In this document: positions 8,615 to 17,339 of the stretch, piece after piece | Layout: each line of letters starts with the position of its first letter | Numbering within the stretch: the stretch's first letter is position 1 | Origin: CAZDDI01 sp964504195 | GTDB taxonomy: Bacteria; Chloroflexota; Anaerolineae; B4-G1; SLSP01 | Direction: 5' to 3' | Assembly: GCA_964504195.1 (NCBI GenBank) | Contig: CAZDDI010000035.1 | Location: 1 to 43,815, forward strand | Length of the DNA: 43,815 nucleotides | Notes under the pieces: generated by a model | Database searches by the model: none | The model's input: only the letters and a program-made list of their open reading frames with translations | Told to the model about the DNA's origin: nothing | Program-made: the position numbers and the translations under genes

Positions 8615-9946
8615 ATGTTTGAATCATTAACCGAAAAACTGCAAGCCGTCTTTGATCGTATCGGCAAGCGGGGTATCCTGCGTGAAGAAGATGTAGACGC
8701 AGTCCTCCGCGAAATTCGGTTAGCACTTTTGGAAGCGGACGTTAACTATAAGGTTGTTAAGGATTTTGTTGCCCGTGTACGCGATAAGGCTGTGGGCGAA
8801 GAAGTTTCTAAGGCTCTCAATCCAGCGCAACAGGTCGTCAAGATTGTTCACCACGAGCTAATGCAAACGCTCGGTGAGCCAGGGCGGTTGGAATTCAAAG
8901 GCCCGGCTCCTTATATCATCATGCTCGTAGGTTTGCAGGGGTCGGGTAAAACCACTGCTACGGCGAAACTGGCCCGTTCGTTGCGTGAGAAAGGGCGCTT
9001 CCCCATGATGGTGGCCGCCGATACCTATCGTCCGGCAGCCATTACACAGCTTGAAGTGCTGGGGCGGCAGATTGGCTTGCCTGTCTATAGCGATAAAACC
9101 GGCACACCTCCGCCCCAAATCTGTGCTGCGGGTGTCGCAGCGGCGCGCGCGCGCGGCTCGGATGTGGTGTTGCTTGATACTGCCGGGCGTTTGCAACTGG
9201 ATGCAGATATGATGGCGGAACTTGTAGCGATCCGCGATCTGGTCAAGCCTATTGAGGTGCTACTGGTTGCCGATTCAATGACCGGGCAAGAAGCCGTTAA
9301 CATTGCGGGTGGTTTCCACCAGCAGGTGGGGTTGACCGGCCTGATTTTGACCAAAGTTGACGGCGATGCACGTGGCGGTGCAGCCATCAGTATGCGCGCC
9401 GTGACTGGCGTCCCGATCAAATATCTCGGTGTGGGCGAGAAGCTCGGTGCGTTGGAATCTTTCCACCCTGAACGATTGGCCTCACGCATCTTGGGGATGG
9501 GGGATATGCTGACCCTCATCGAACGGGCTGAGGCTTCTTTCGATCAGGCGCAGGCTGAGAAAATGGAACAACGCCTGCGGGCAGGCGAGCTCGATCTGAG
9601 TGATTTCCTGGATCAGCTGCGGCAGGTGCGGCAGATGGGACCGCTCCACGAGATTTTAGGGATGATTCCTGGTGCGGATCGGTTGCTCAAGCAGGTGCCG
9701 CAGGAGCAGACAGAGAAACAGCTCAAGCGCGTGGAGGCCATCATTCTTTCGATGACGCCTCACGAACGGCGTAATCCGCGTGTGCTGAATGCTAGCCGGA
9801 AGCGCCGCATCGCACAGGGCAGCGGTACGACCGTGCAGGAGATCAATCAACTGTTGACGCAGCACCGGCAGATGCAAAAGATGCTGAAGCAATTGGGTGC
9901 GGGGGGGGGCAAGAAATTGCGTGGATTCCCCCAACTTTTCGGTTAA
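8615..9946 (+). CDS. ffh: signal recognition particle protein Ffh (SRP54)
   Basis: GTPase of the signal recognition particle that, with the SRP RNA and FtsY, targets nascent membrane and secreted proteins to the translocon. It has an N-terminal helical bundle (1-90), G1 GLQGSGKT (106-113), DTYRPAA, DTAGR (188-192), TKVDGDARGG, and a C-terminal methionine-rich M domain ending in the RNA-binding RIAQGSGTTVQEIN motif and several MxxM helices. Length 443 is typical. A nine-G tract at 9901-9909 encodes a glycine run near the C-terminus. It leads the ffh-rpsP-khpA-rimM cluster, an arrangement common in bacteria. Confidence 0.98.
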   Translation: MFESLTEKLQAVFDRIGKRGILREEDVDAVLREIRLALLEADVNYKVVKDFVARVRDKAVGEEVSKALNPAQQVVKIVHHELMQTLGEPGRLEFKGPAPYIIMLVGLQGSGKTTATAKLARSLREKGRFPMMVAADTYRPAAITQLEVLGRQIGLPVYSDKTGTPPPQICAAGVAAARARGSDVVLLDTAGRLQLDADMMAELVAIRDLVKPIEVLLVADSMTGQEAVNIAGGFHQQVGLTGLILTKVDGDARGGAAISMRAVTGVPIKYLGVGEKLGALESFHPERLASRILGMGDMLTLIERAEASFDQAQAEKMEQRLRAGELDLSDFLDQLRQVRQMGPLHEILGMIPGADRLLKQVPQEQTEKQLKRVEAIILSMTPHERRNPRVLNASRKRRIAQGSGTTVQEINQLLTQHRQMQKMLKQLGAGGGKKLRGFPQLFG

Positions 9947-10015
9947 GCGTGGTTTCTACGTTACGACGTGGTATCCATCAAACATCTATAACTGCGATAA
10001 AGGATTAGGAGGCGT

Positions 10016-10405
10016 ATGCTCAAGATAAGATTGCGTCGAGTAGGGAGGAAGGGACAACCCAGCTACCGCATCGTGGTGGCGGAGTCCACTGTCGCGCGCG
10101 GCGGCAAGTATGTGGAAGTGGTTGGCTTTTACAATCCGCGCACAGAACCGCAGACCGTGACTGTTAAAGAAGCGCGTGTGTTGTACTGGCTTGGTGTTGG
10201 TGCGCAGCCTTCGGATGCGGTGGCTCAGCTGTTCAAATCTAATGGGACTTTGGAGCGGTTTGCCCGCTTGAAGGCCGGTGAAGATGTAGAGACGTTGGTG
10301 GCGGAAGCGGAAGCCGCGGTTGCCACAGTCAGCCCTAAAACAAAGCCGGCGGTGCGTGAGCAATCTGAGACCAAACCGGCGACGCAAGAAGCTGAAGAAG
10401 ACTAG
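10016..10405 (+). CDS. rpsP: 30S ribosomal protein bS16
   Basis: Small-subunit assembly protein. Residues 1-82 cover the whole bS16 fold, with the family opening LKIRLRRVGRKGQPSYRIVV and the FYNPRTEP segment. A tail of about 45 residues rich in Ala, Glu, Lys and Thr follows, making it 129 aa against the usual 80-90; such acidic tails occur in several phyla. The start has TTAGGAGGCG immediately upstream. It lies 69 bp after ffh and 94 bp before khpA. A small hairpin without a T-run (10417-10437) follows the stop and could modulate or process the transcript. Confidence 0.97.
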   Translation: MLKIRLRRVGRKGQPSYRIVVAESTVARGGKYVEVVGFYNPRTEPQTVTVKEARVLYWLGVGAQPSDAVAQLFKSNGTLERFARLKAGEDVETLVAEAEAAVATVSPKTKPAVREQSETKPATQEAEED

Positions 10406-10499
10406 TTCTCAGGCTCCAGCCTTATTTTATCAGGCTGCTCGTGCTCGTTCCTGTTATTCCATTTCTGTCCCTTTCAAACAGCGTTAAGGAGGAGTCGCA

Positions 10500-10736
10500 A
10501 TGTCAGCTGTAAAAGATTTGGTAGAGTTCATAGCAAAGGCGTTGGCGGATGAGCCGGATGCGGTGGTCGTCTCCGAAGTGGAAGGCGAGACCTCGTCAGT
10601 GCTCGAGCTGCGCGTGGCCCCTGATGATATGGGGCGCATGATCGGGCGGGATGGTCGCACCATCAATTCTATCCGCTCGTTGGCCCGTGTCCTGGGTGCT
10701 AAACTCGGGAAGAAGGTGACCCTGGAGATTGTATGA
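10500..10736 (+). CDS. khpA: KH-domain RNA-binding protein KhpA (YlqC)
   Basis: Small type II KH RNA-binding protein. In firmicutes KhpA pairs with KhpB/EloR and affects cell division; its role here is inferred. The 78 residues are a single KH domain with the GxxG loop GRDG at 49-52 in the context RMIGRDGRTINSIR. AAGGAGGAG ends five bases before the start. The position between rpsP and rimM is the standard one for this gene. A short GC palindrome (10740-10753) follows the stop. Confidence 0.95.
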   Translation: MSAVKDLVEFIAKALADEPDAVVVSEVEGETSSVLELRVAPDDMGRMIGRDGRTINSIRSLARVLGAKLGKKVTLEIV

Positions 10737-10787
10737 TCCAGGCCGTCCGGCCTTTGATGGCAGTATTCAAGAGGCTCAGGAGTCCTT

Positions 10788-11309
10788 ATGGGGCCGCCTG
10801 AGCCTCGTTATTTAGCTGTCGGACGTGTGTTGCGTCCGCATGGGGTGCGTGGTGAGCTGCGCGTGGCGACGCTTACCGATTATCCTGAGCGGGTGTTACA
10901 ATTGCGCCAGGTTTACCTCGGTCCGGAGCACCAGAGCTATGCTGTCCGGGCGGCGCGGCTACACCAGGATGGTTTCTTGCTACTCCTGGAAGGCTGCTCT
11001 GATCGTGCGTCCGCCGAAACGCTGCGTGGCTTGGTGGTGGAAATCTCCGTTGCAGACGCCGTCCCACTTGAGGAGGGGGAGTACTACCACTTTCAACTTC
11101 TCGGTGTGCGTGTCGAGACCGAGGCTGGTGCGTATCTGGGCGAGATCGTGGATGTGTTTACCGTGCCGGGCACTAACGATGTCTATGTCGTGCATGGCCC
11201 GCAGGGCGAAGTCTTGCTCCCGGCCATCCATGATGTGGTGGTGATGATGGATCTCGAGGCGCGGCGGCTGGTGATACGGCCTTTGCCAGGACTGTTGCCA
11301 TCATCCTGA
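10788..11309 (+). CDS. rimM: ribosome maturation factor RimM
   Basis: Binds uS19 and helps mature the 30S subunit head. The N-terminal RimM barrel starts with the family motif GRVLRPHGVRGELRV (residues 12-26). The C-terminal PRC-barrel covers about 95-168, with YYHFQLLGVRV and VPGTNDVYVV. Length 173 is typical. A CAGGAG site precedes the start. The next gene should normally be trmD, but dprA begins 22 bp later instead. Confidence 0.96.
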   Translation: MGPPEPRYLAVGRVLRPHGVRGELRVATLTDYPERVLQLRQVYLGPEHQSYAVRAARLHQDGFLLLLEGCSDRASAETLRGLVVEISVADAVPLEEGEYYHFQLLGVRVETEAGAYLGEIVDVFTVPGTNDVYVVHGPQGEVLLPAIHDVVVMMDLEARRLVIRPLPGLLPSS

Positions 11310-11331
11310 GTGGCGGATCTCGCGGGGGGGC

Positions 11332-12456
11332 ATGGTGGCGGACGATCTAGGCTACTGGTTGGGTTTCAATCTGGTGCGGGGCATTGGCCCGGTGCGTCTA
11401 CGGGTGTTGCTGGAGCGTTTTGGTGACATTCGCAGTGCATGGCATGCGCCTGCTGATGTGCTGCGCGAACTCGGTCTGGAGCGGCGGGCGCTGACAAACC
11501 TCTTGCAAGCGCGCCAGCTCGTAGATCTATCCCAGTTGGAAGAGCGCGTGGTGGCGCTGGGCGCACAAGCCGTGACTTGGGATAGCCCCGATTACCCCGC
11601 ATTGTTACGTCAAATCCCCGATGCACCGCCGGTGCTATTTGTGCGTGGAACGTTGTTACCTGGCGACGAGTGGGCTGTGGCGTTGGTAGGCTCACGCAAG
11701 GCTTCCCCTTACGGGCGCGAGGTGGCGCATCAGTTAGCGACCGGATTGGCGCGCAACGGGGTTACGGTTGTTAGTGGGCTGGCGCGCGGGGTAGATGCGG
11801 CAGCCCATCGGGCGGCTCTGGAGGCCGGCGGGCGGACGCTGGCGGTGTTGGGCAGCGGTATTGACGTTATCTACCCACGTGAGCACCACAAGCTGGTTGA
11901 ACAAATCGTAGAAAACGGCGCGATCATCAGTGATTATCCGCTGGGCGCGCAACCTGAAGCCACTAACTTTCCCCCGCGCAATCGCATCATTAGCGGCCTG
12001 AGCCTGGGCGTCGTTATTGTAGAAGCAGGGATCAAGAGCGGCGCGCTCATCACGGCAGATTTCGCTGCCGAGCAGGGGCGGGAGGTCTTTGCTGTACCGG
12101 GCAGTATCTTCAGCTCTGAAGCGGCGGGTTGCAATCAGCTGTTGCGTGATGGGGCTGCTATTGTGACAGAGGTGCGCGACATCCTCGAAACTTTGCACCT
12201 CGATGCGCTGGCGGAGAAGCAAGCTGCGCGGACACTGCTTCCCGCTAATGCTGCTGAAGCGACAGTTTTGCAGCACCTCTCCGCTGAACCGCTTCATCTG
12301 GATGATCTCTCGCGGCATACCGCGTTGCCCGTTGCCTCGGTCAGTAGTACCTTGGTGATGATGGAATTGAAGGGCATGGTGCGCCAGGTGGCACCGTTGC
12401 AGTATGTCATCGCACGCGAGCCAGGGGAGGCGTATGATATCAGCGGTGAATCATGA
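11332..12456 (+). CDS. dprA: DNA-processing protein DprA
   Basis: Binds incoming single-stranded DNA and loads RecA during natural transformation. A SAM/HhH-like N-terminus (FNLVRGIGPVRL) is followed by the Rossmann-like core with VGSRKAS (119-125), SGLARGVD (148-155), FPPRNRIISG (213-222) and KSGALITAD (about 235-243). A C-terminal winged helix covers about 305-365. Length 374 is standard. The start region is an unusual seven-G run just before ATG and GTG codons, so the exact start (11332 or 11335) is uncertain. It lies 22 bp after rimM and is probably in the same transcript. No other competence gene is in the window. Confidence 0.95.
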   Translation: MVADDLGYWLGFNLVRGIGPVRLRVLLERFGDIRSAWHAPADVLRELGLERRALTNLLQARQLVDLSQLEERVVALGAQAVTWDSPDYPALLRQIPDAPPVLFVRGTLLPGDEWAVALVGSRKASPYGREVAHQLATGLARNGVTVVSGLARGVDAAAHRAALEAGGRTLAVLGSGIDVIYPREHHKLVEQIVENGAIISDYPLGAQPEATNFPPRNRIISGLSLGVVIVEAGIKSGALITADFAAEQGREVFAVPGSIFSSEAAGCNQLLRDGAAIVTEVRDILETLHLDALAEKQAARTLLPANAAEATVLQHLSAEPLHLDDLSRHTALPVASVSSTLVMMELKGMVRQVAPLQYVIAREPGEAYDISGES

Positions 12457-13000
12457 TTTGTGCATGAGCAAAAATTCCATTTATCAACTATCTGACACAT
12501 TGCGCTCTGCTTTTTGGGGGATGCGGCTTGGCGCAATTCTTGCAGCATTTTACACTTTAGCTTTTATTATGCTTCTTATTGGCAGTTTTGTGTTCAATGG
12601 CTACAATAACCATGATACCGTTTTGCAGAGTTCTCTAGCCTTGGGGGTTGCGGGAATTTCAGTAATGGTGTGTGCTGTGATAGGTTTGTTCGCCTGTTCT
12701 CTCGCGGCGGGGATCGGTTGGATTACAGCGGCTCTATTAGCGTTGCTGTTGCGATTTATTGGACAGCGTTTGACTGTTGTCGGGGCAACGGTTTTGGGGG
12801 TAGTGTTATGTCTGTGTATAGCATATCCTTTCAATCGGCCATTTTGGACGGGGAACTGTTCTGGTTTAGGTTGTGATGTAGTTTTTTGGTATGTGATAGG
12901 GCTAGGTATTCCTAGCTTGATTTATACTGTTGCCGGGGGAGTGTTGGGGTTCAAATGCTATACAGAACGGGATTGCTTCGCTGCAGACGGCTCGCAATGA
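12434..13000 (+). CDS. hypothetical membrane protein, four predicted helices
   Basis: I do not recognise a family. About 178-188 residues with four hydrophobic stretches: near AILAAFYTLAFIMLLIGSFV, then a long SVMVCAVIGLFACSLAAG segment, then VVGATVLGVVLCLCIAY, and finally VIGLGIPSLIYTVAGG. A cysteine cluster (NCSGLGC) falls between helices three and four. Two starts compete. ATG 12434 overlaps dprA by 23 bp and has a strong AGGGGAGG only 3 bp away. ATG 12464 lies clear of dprA but has a weak ribosome site. Its base composition is more AT-rich than the flanking genes. It is probably cotranscribed with dprA. Confidence 0.7.
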   Translation: MISAVNHDLCMSKNSIYQLSDTLRSAFWGMRLGAILAAFYTLAFIMLLIGSFVFNGYNNHDTVLQSSLALGVAGISVMVCAVIGLFACSLAAGIGWITAALLALLLRFIGQRLTVVGATVLGVVLCLCIAYPFNRPFWTGNCSGLGCDVVFWYVIGLGIPSLIYTVAGGVLGFKCYTERDCFAADGSQ

Positions 13001-13053
13001 CAGATAAAGTTTGAACTTGAGTAGTTACCTTAGATCAACGAAAGGTTTTGCAC

Positions 13054-14121
13054 ATGGAACATGTCTATGCTGTGATTATGGCCGGGGGTGGGGGGACTCG
13101 CTTGTGGCCGCTCAGCCGCCGCGAGCAACCCAAGCAATTACTCACTTTGTTCGGGGAGCGTTCGCTGTTTCAGCTGGCTGTAGATCGTCTGGAAGGGTTG
13201 CTGCCGTTGGAGCAGATATACGTTGTTACGGCTGCGGAGCAGGTGGATGCGCTGGCTGCCCAGATACCGGATTTGCCGCGCGAGAATTTCATCGTCGAGC
13301 CGGAAGGACGCGGCACGGCGGCCTGTATTGGCCTGGCGGCGGCGCACTTACAGCAGTGCGACCCCGACGCTGTGATGATCGTGTTGACTGCCGATCACTT
13401 CATCCGGCGGGTAGAACTCTTCCAACGTGCGCTTCGTGCAGCAGTCGAGGTTGCCGGGCGCGGGTACTTGGTCACACTGGGTATCGAACCAACCTATCCG
13501 GCTATGGGCTACGGCTACATCAACCGGGGCGATTCGTTGCCGCTGGCAGAGGACTTGCCCATCTACGAGGTACGGGAGTTCAAAGAAAAGCCGGATGGAG
13601 AACAGGCCGTAGAGTTTTTTGTGGCAGGTACTTATTATTGGAACAGCGGGATGTTCATCTGGTCGGCAGCGCGGATCCGCGAGGAATTTGCGCGGCACAT
13701 GCCTACCTTGAGCATGGCCTTGCGCGACCTCGATGCAGCTTGGGGTGCGGACGGGTTCGCGGATGTGTTGCGCGCGCGTTGGGCGCTGCTCGAAAAAACG
13801 CCCATTGATCGGGGGGTGATGGAGAAGGCCGCACAGGTTGCAATGATTCCGGTGGATTTGGGCTGGTCGGATGTTGGAAGCTGGAAGGCGGTTGCGGAGC
13901 TGTACCCGCCGGACGCGGAAGGCAATATCAGCCTGGGTAAACATCTACCCGTGAGTACAACACGCACATTCGTACTCGCGCAGGGTGAGCGGTTGATTGC
14001 TACCATCGGGGTGAAGGATTTGATAATTGTGGATACGCCGGATGCGTTGCTTGTCGCGGCGGTTGATCAAACTGAGAAAGTACGTGATGTGGTGGCGCAG
14101 CTACCCGTGTCGTATTTGTGA
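13054..14121 (+). CDS. manC: mannose-1-phosphate guanylyltransferase
   Basis: Makes GDP-mannose from GTP and mannose 1-phosphate for glycan or polysaccharide synthesis. The nucleotidyltransferase signature GGGGTRLWPLSR is at 11-22, with PKQLL at 26-30, EPEGRGTAA at 82-90, TADH at 112-115, then KEKP, YYWNSGMFIW and DLGWSDVGSW. The 355 residues lack the C-terminal phosphomannose-isomerase cupin of the bifunctional enzymes, so this is the short monofunctional form. ATG 13054 is chosen over TTG 13048 because GAAAGG (13040-13045) is spaced correctly only for the ATG. No other nucleotide-sugar gene is adjacent. Confidence 0.93.
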   Translation: MEHVYAVIMAGGGGTRLWPLSRREQPKQLLTLFGERSLFQLAVDRLEGLLPLEQIYVVTAAEQVDALAAQIPDLPRENFIVEPEGRGTAACIGLAAAHLQQCDPDAVMIVLTADHFIRRVELFQRALRAAVEVAGRGYLVTLGIEPTYPAMGYGYINRGDSLPLAEDLPIYEVREFKEKPDGEQAVEFFVAGTYYWNSGMFIWSAARIREEFARHMPTLSMALRDLDAAWGADGFADVLRARWALLEKTPIDRGVMEKAAQVAMIPVDLGWSDVGSWKAVAELYPPDAEGNISLGKHLPVSTTRTFVLAQGERLIATIGVKDLIIVDTPDALLVAAVDQTEKVRDVVAQLPVSYL

Positions 14122-14134
14122 CGGGTTCCCGCGC

Positions 14135-14162
14135 TTGACACCTGCGCAGTTTCATTTATTAT
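14135..14162 (+). promoter_or_regulatory. topA promoter
   Basis: A perfect -35 TTGACA (14135-14140) and TATTAT (14157-14162) with a 16-bp spacer. The predicted leader is about 80 nt. Confidence 0.7.
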
Positions 14163-14200
14163 GCAGGGCGGTTGGGCTATAACGTCAATGCTATAAGTCG

Positions 14201-14232
14201 AGGCGCAACGCATTTTTAGGTGTGTTGCGCCT
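14201..14232 (+). promoter_or_regulatory. hairpin in the topA leader
   Basis: Perfect 9-bp stem AGGCGCAAC (14201-14209) with GTTGCGCCT (14224-14232), a 14-base loop and a short following T-run. It lies between the predicted topA start of transcription and the ribosome site, so it may be a leader structure rather than the manC terminator. Confidence 0.5.
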
Positions 14233-14250
14233 TTGAGTGAGGGGGTAACG

Positions 14251-16602
14251 ATGTCTGATGAGACAACAACGGTAGAAGCATATTGTGTCAAGTGTAAGGT
14301 CAAACGGGAGATGGGCACGCCAACTCCCGTATTTACTGTTAAGGGGCAAGCCGCTCTGCAGGGGCATTGTTTGGTCTGTGATACCAAGATGTTCCGCATG
14401 GGCCGCACGCCGTTGCATGAGGGGTTGGAAGCGCCGCCTAAGCCCGCTCCCCCTCCGCCAACCGGCAAGCTGGTTATTGTGGAATCGCCCACGAAGGCGC
14501 GCACGGTAGGCCGTTTTTTGGGGAAGGGTTACACGGTTAGAGCTTCGGTCGGCCATATCCGTGATCTGTTACGTTCCCAGTTGTCCGTAGATATCGAAAA
14601 CGATTTCACCCCCAAGTATCGCGTTCCTAATGAAAAGCGTGCGGTAGTTAAAGAATTGACCACGCTTGCTAAAAAATCCGCTACGATCTATCTGGCAACT
14701 GACCCTGACCGCGAAGGTGAGGCTATCGCGTGGCATCTTAGCGAGGCGTTGGAACTTGACTCGCAGCAGATACAGCGCGTGGTATTCCATGAGATTACCG
14801 AAGGCGCGGTCGCGGAGGCTTTTTCCCACCCGCGGCAGGTCAACCAAGACTTGGTGGACGCGCAGCAGGGGCGGCGGATTCTTGACCGCCTGGTGGGTTA
14901 TCAGCTCAGTCCCTTGCTCTGGCGCAAGGTGCGCAGCCGCCTCTCGGCGGGGCGTGTGCAATCCGTGGCCGTGCGCCTGATCGTCGAGCGCGAGCGGGAT
15001 ATTGAAGCGTTTGTTCCAGAAGAGTATTGGACATTGGATGCGGAACTGAAGCCACAGGTCTGGACTGAACGCAAGAAGCCGCCAGTATTCAAGGCGCGGC
15101 TCAGCAAAATCCAGGATCAAGATGTTAGTCTGAAGTGCGAGCTTGATGTCACTTCTATTCTTGCGGAATTGGAGCAGTCCACTTACGAGGTGTTGAAATC
15201 CAAAGAAGGGCAGCGCCGTCGTAAACCTTCAGCCCCTTACACGACTAGTACGTTGCAACAGGAGGCCTCGCGTAAGCTGGGTTACAATGCCAAGCGTACT
15301 ATGCGCATCGCGCAGCAGCTTTACGAAGGTATGGATATGGGCAACGGGCAGCCGGTGGGTTTGATTACCTACATGCGTACCGATAGCACCCATGTCGCCG
15401 AACCGGCCCAGGCTGAGGCGCGACGTTTTATCCAGGAGCGTTACGGTGAGACGTTCTTGCCCGCTACCCCGCCCATTTACAAAACACGCGCGAAGGGCGC
15501 TCAGGAGGCGCATGAGGCGATTCGCCCTACCGGTGTTTCACGCACACCGGAGGCGGTCAAGCCGTATCTCGATGCAGCGCAGTTCAAGTTGTACGATCTG
15601 ATCTGGCGGCGGTTTGTTGCCAGCCAGATGGAGCCGGCGGTGTACGATACAGTGAGTCTGGAAATCGGTGCGGGGGTGGGGGAGGTGCGGCCTTACTTGT
15701 TCCGCGCTTCCGGTTCGATGTTGCGTTTTCCGGGCTTTTTGGTGCTATATGAGGAAACTCGTGATGAGGATGCTGAGAGCGAGAACGGTCAGCCCGTGCC
15801 TGTGTTGTCGGAGGGCGCGTTGCTCGATCTGTTACGCTTGTTGCCGGAACAGCATTTCACCCAGCCCCCGCCGCGTTACAGCGACGCCAGTTTGATCCGT
15901 ACCTTGGAAGAGTATGGCATTGGGCGACCCTCGACTTACGCACCCATCCTTTCGACAATTCAGGATCGCGGCTATGTGACGCGCGAGAGCAAGCGGTTGT
16001 TGCCCACGGAGACCGGGTTCCTGGTCAACGATCTGTTGGTGGAGCATTTCCCCGATTTGATCAATGTGGACTTCACTGCGCAGATGGAAACGCAGCTCGA
16101 TGAGGTGGCAGAGGGAGAGCGTGATTGGGTAGCGTTGCTCCATGAGTTCTATAAGCCCTTTGCGCAGGCTTTAGAGCGTGCGGATGCCCTCATGCCGCAG
16201 GTGGAGCAGGTGGAGTATGTGGGGCGCGATTGCCCGGAGTGCCAGTCCCCGTTGATTATTCGATGGGGGCGGTACGGCAAATTTATCGCTTGTTCGGGCT
16301 TTCCCGATTGCCGCTACACTGAACCCTGGTTCGAGAAGACCGGTGCTGTCTGTCCACAATGTAGCGGGGAGCTAGTAGTGAAGCGTAGCAAGCGCGGACG
16401 GGTGTTCTACGGTTGTATGAAATGGCCGGAGTGCGATTTCACCTCCTGGAAACGTCCGTTAGCGCGGCCTTGTCCCGCTTGCGGCGGGCTGCTGCTGGAA
16501 ATGCGCAAGGATGTTGCGCAGTGTAACGCGTGTGAGGAGACTTTCGCTCTGTCCGATGTTGAGTCTGAAGAGCCAGCGATAGAGCTAGTGAAGCCTGCGT
16601 AA
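14251..16602 (+). CDS. topA: DNA topoisomerase I with N-terminal DUF5679-like zinc domain
   Basis: Type IA topoisomerase that relaxes negative supercoils. The start at ATG 14251 has GTGAGGGGG upstream; an in-frame TTG at 14233 is less likely. Residues 9-51 form a DUF5679-like two-CxxC module (YCVKCK ... HCLVCD). A proline-rich linker leads to the Toprim domain with E78 in VESP and DPDREGE at 151-157. The catalytic tyrosine is Y374 in LITYMRTDST. Three C-terminal zinc ribbons follow (CPEC...CSGFPDC, CPQC...CMKWPEC, CPAC...CNAC); the third is degenerate in spacing. Total 783 residues. The N-terminal fusion is not part of the standard E. coli enzyme; I associate it with Chloroflexota. Confidence 0.95.
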   Translation: MSDETTTVEAYCVKCKVKREMGTPTPVFTVKGQAALQGHCLVCDTKMFRMGRTPLHEGLEAPPKPAPPPPTGKLVIVESPTKARTVGRFLGKGYTVRASVGHIRDLLRSQLSVDIENDFTPKYRVPNEKRAVVKELTTLAKKSATIYLATDPDREGEAIAWHLSEALELDSQQIQRVVFHEITEGAVAEAFSHPRQVNQDLVDAQQGRRILDRLVGYQLSPLLWRKVRSRLSAGRVQSVAVRLIVERERDIEAFVPEEYWTLDAELKPQVWTERKKPPVFKARLSKIQDQDVSLKCELDVTSILAELEQSTYEVLKSKEGQRRRKPSAPYTTSTLQQEASRKLGYNAKRTMRIAQQLYEGMDMGNGQPVGLITYMRTDSTHVAEPAQAEARRFIQERYGETFLPATPPIYKTRAKGAQEAHEAIRPTGVSRTPEAVKPYLDAAQFKLYDLIWRRFVASQMEPAVYDTVSLEIGAGVGEVRPYLFRASGSMLRFPGFLVLYEETRDEDAESENGQPVPVLSEGALLDLLRLLPEQHFTQPPPRYSDASLIRTLEEYGIGRPSTYAPILSTIQDRGYVTRESKRLLPTETGFLVNDLLVEHFPDLINVDFTAQMETQLDEVAEGERDWVALLHEFYKPFAQALERADALMPQVEQVEYVGRDCPECQSPLIIRWGRYGKFIACSGFPDCRYTEPWFEKTGAVCPQCSGELVVKRSKRGRVFYGCMKWPECDFTSWKRPLARPCPACGGLLLEMRKDVAQCNACEETFALSDVESEEPAIELVKPA

Positions 16603-16609
16603 GATTATC

Positions 16610-16643
16610 TACCGCGAAGCCCCCGCTTTGCGGTAGTTTTTTT
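16610..16643 (+). terminator. topA terminator
   Basis: An 11-bp stem (16610-16620 with 16625-16635, one G-U-type mismatch), a four-C loop, then G followed by seven T. Textbook rho-independent form, 8 bp after the topA stop. Confidence 0.9.
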
Positions 16644-16671
16644 AGGGGATGCGCGGCACAGGCGCTCCTTG

Positions 16672-16680
16672 TGGTATAAT
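16672..16680 (+). promoter_or_regulatory. extended -10 promoter of the CvpA-like gene
   Basis: TGGTATAAT: a consensus TATAAT (16675-16680) with the extended -10 TG. There is no recognisable -35 box. It lies about 60 bp before the start at 16741 and after the topA terminator. Confidence 0.5.
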
Positions 16681-16740
16681 GCGCGTAGATATTCGGATTC
16701 GGGAATCAAACATCCAAAATCACGAAAGGTAGGCCGAATT

Positions 16741-17274
16741 ATGTTGATAGACATATTGCTGATACTCTTGGGGTTGGTCTTGGTATTGGTTGGCACCATT
16801 CAGCGGTTTGTGCGGGCGTTGATGATACTGCTTTCGGTCTATATTGCTACGGTGTCTGGGTTGGTGCTCTACTGGGTGTTATCACCGTGGGTTGGGGAAG
16901 TGGTTGGTAAAAAGCAGAACCTTCGGGATGGCGTGAGCTTTTTGCTTGTCTTCTACCTGGTCTTCTTTATATTCTTTTTATTGTTGTATAAGTCTTTCCC
17001 CGACACACGTCTGATGAAGCTTAAGGCGTTCGACTTTGTGCTGGGATTTATTGTCTCCGTGTTCGCGGTGGCAGCTTTGTCTGGTGTGACATTGAATGCC
17101 GTAGGGGTGATGATTGGAGATTCCTGGAATCCTAGCGGTATCTATCAGCTGCTCTTCAATGCGTATACTACTTCGAACTTGCGCATCTTGGTTACTCCAT
17201 TGATGGATCTGTATGTTTATCTGTTCTACCCCTTGTATCAAGGTTACTATCCGAATTTTCTAGTGCTGCCCTAA
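16741..17274 (+). CDS. CvpA-like small membrane protein
   Basis: 177-residue integral membrane protein with four or five predicted helices. The opening MLIDILLILLGLVLVLVG followed by a basic QRFVRALMILLS loop resembles the start of CvpA (colicin V production) family proteins, but the match is weak. CvpA-type genes sit next to mutS2 in other bacteria, and that context (mutS2 begins 65 bp downstream) is part of the argument. The start is set at ATG 16741 with AAAGGT upstream; an earlier in-frame start at 16669 would add a non-hydrophobic stretch and precede the promoter. Function unknown. Confidence 0.75.
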   Translation: MLIDILLILLGLVLVLVGTIQRFVRALMILLSVYIATVSGLVLYWVLSPWVGEVVGKKQNLRDGVSFLLVFYLVFFIFFLLLYKSFPDTRLMKLKAFDFVLGFIVSVFAVAALSGVTLNAVGVMIGDSWNPSGIYQLLFNAYTTSNLRILVTPLMDLYVYLFYPLYQGYYPNFLVLP

Positions 17275-17339
17275 CGTGTGGGCCGCGATGTGTGAAATGT
17301 GAACGCGATGTTTTGTTATCCATTACAACTATCTCTACT

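Noticed and set aside
13011..13808. Long open frame of 265 codons overlapping manC
   Set aside because: Composition is Arg/Gly/Cys-rich with no domain. It lies in another frame of a well-supported gene, a GC-driven shadow.
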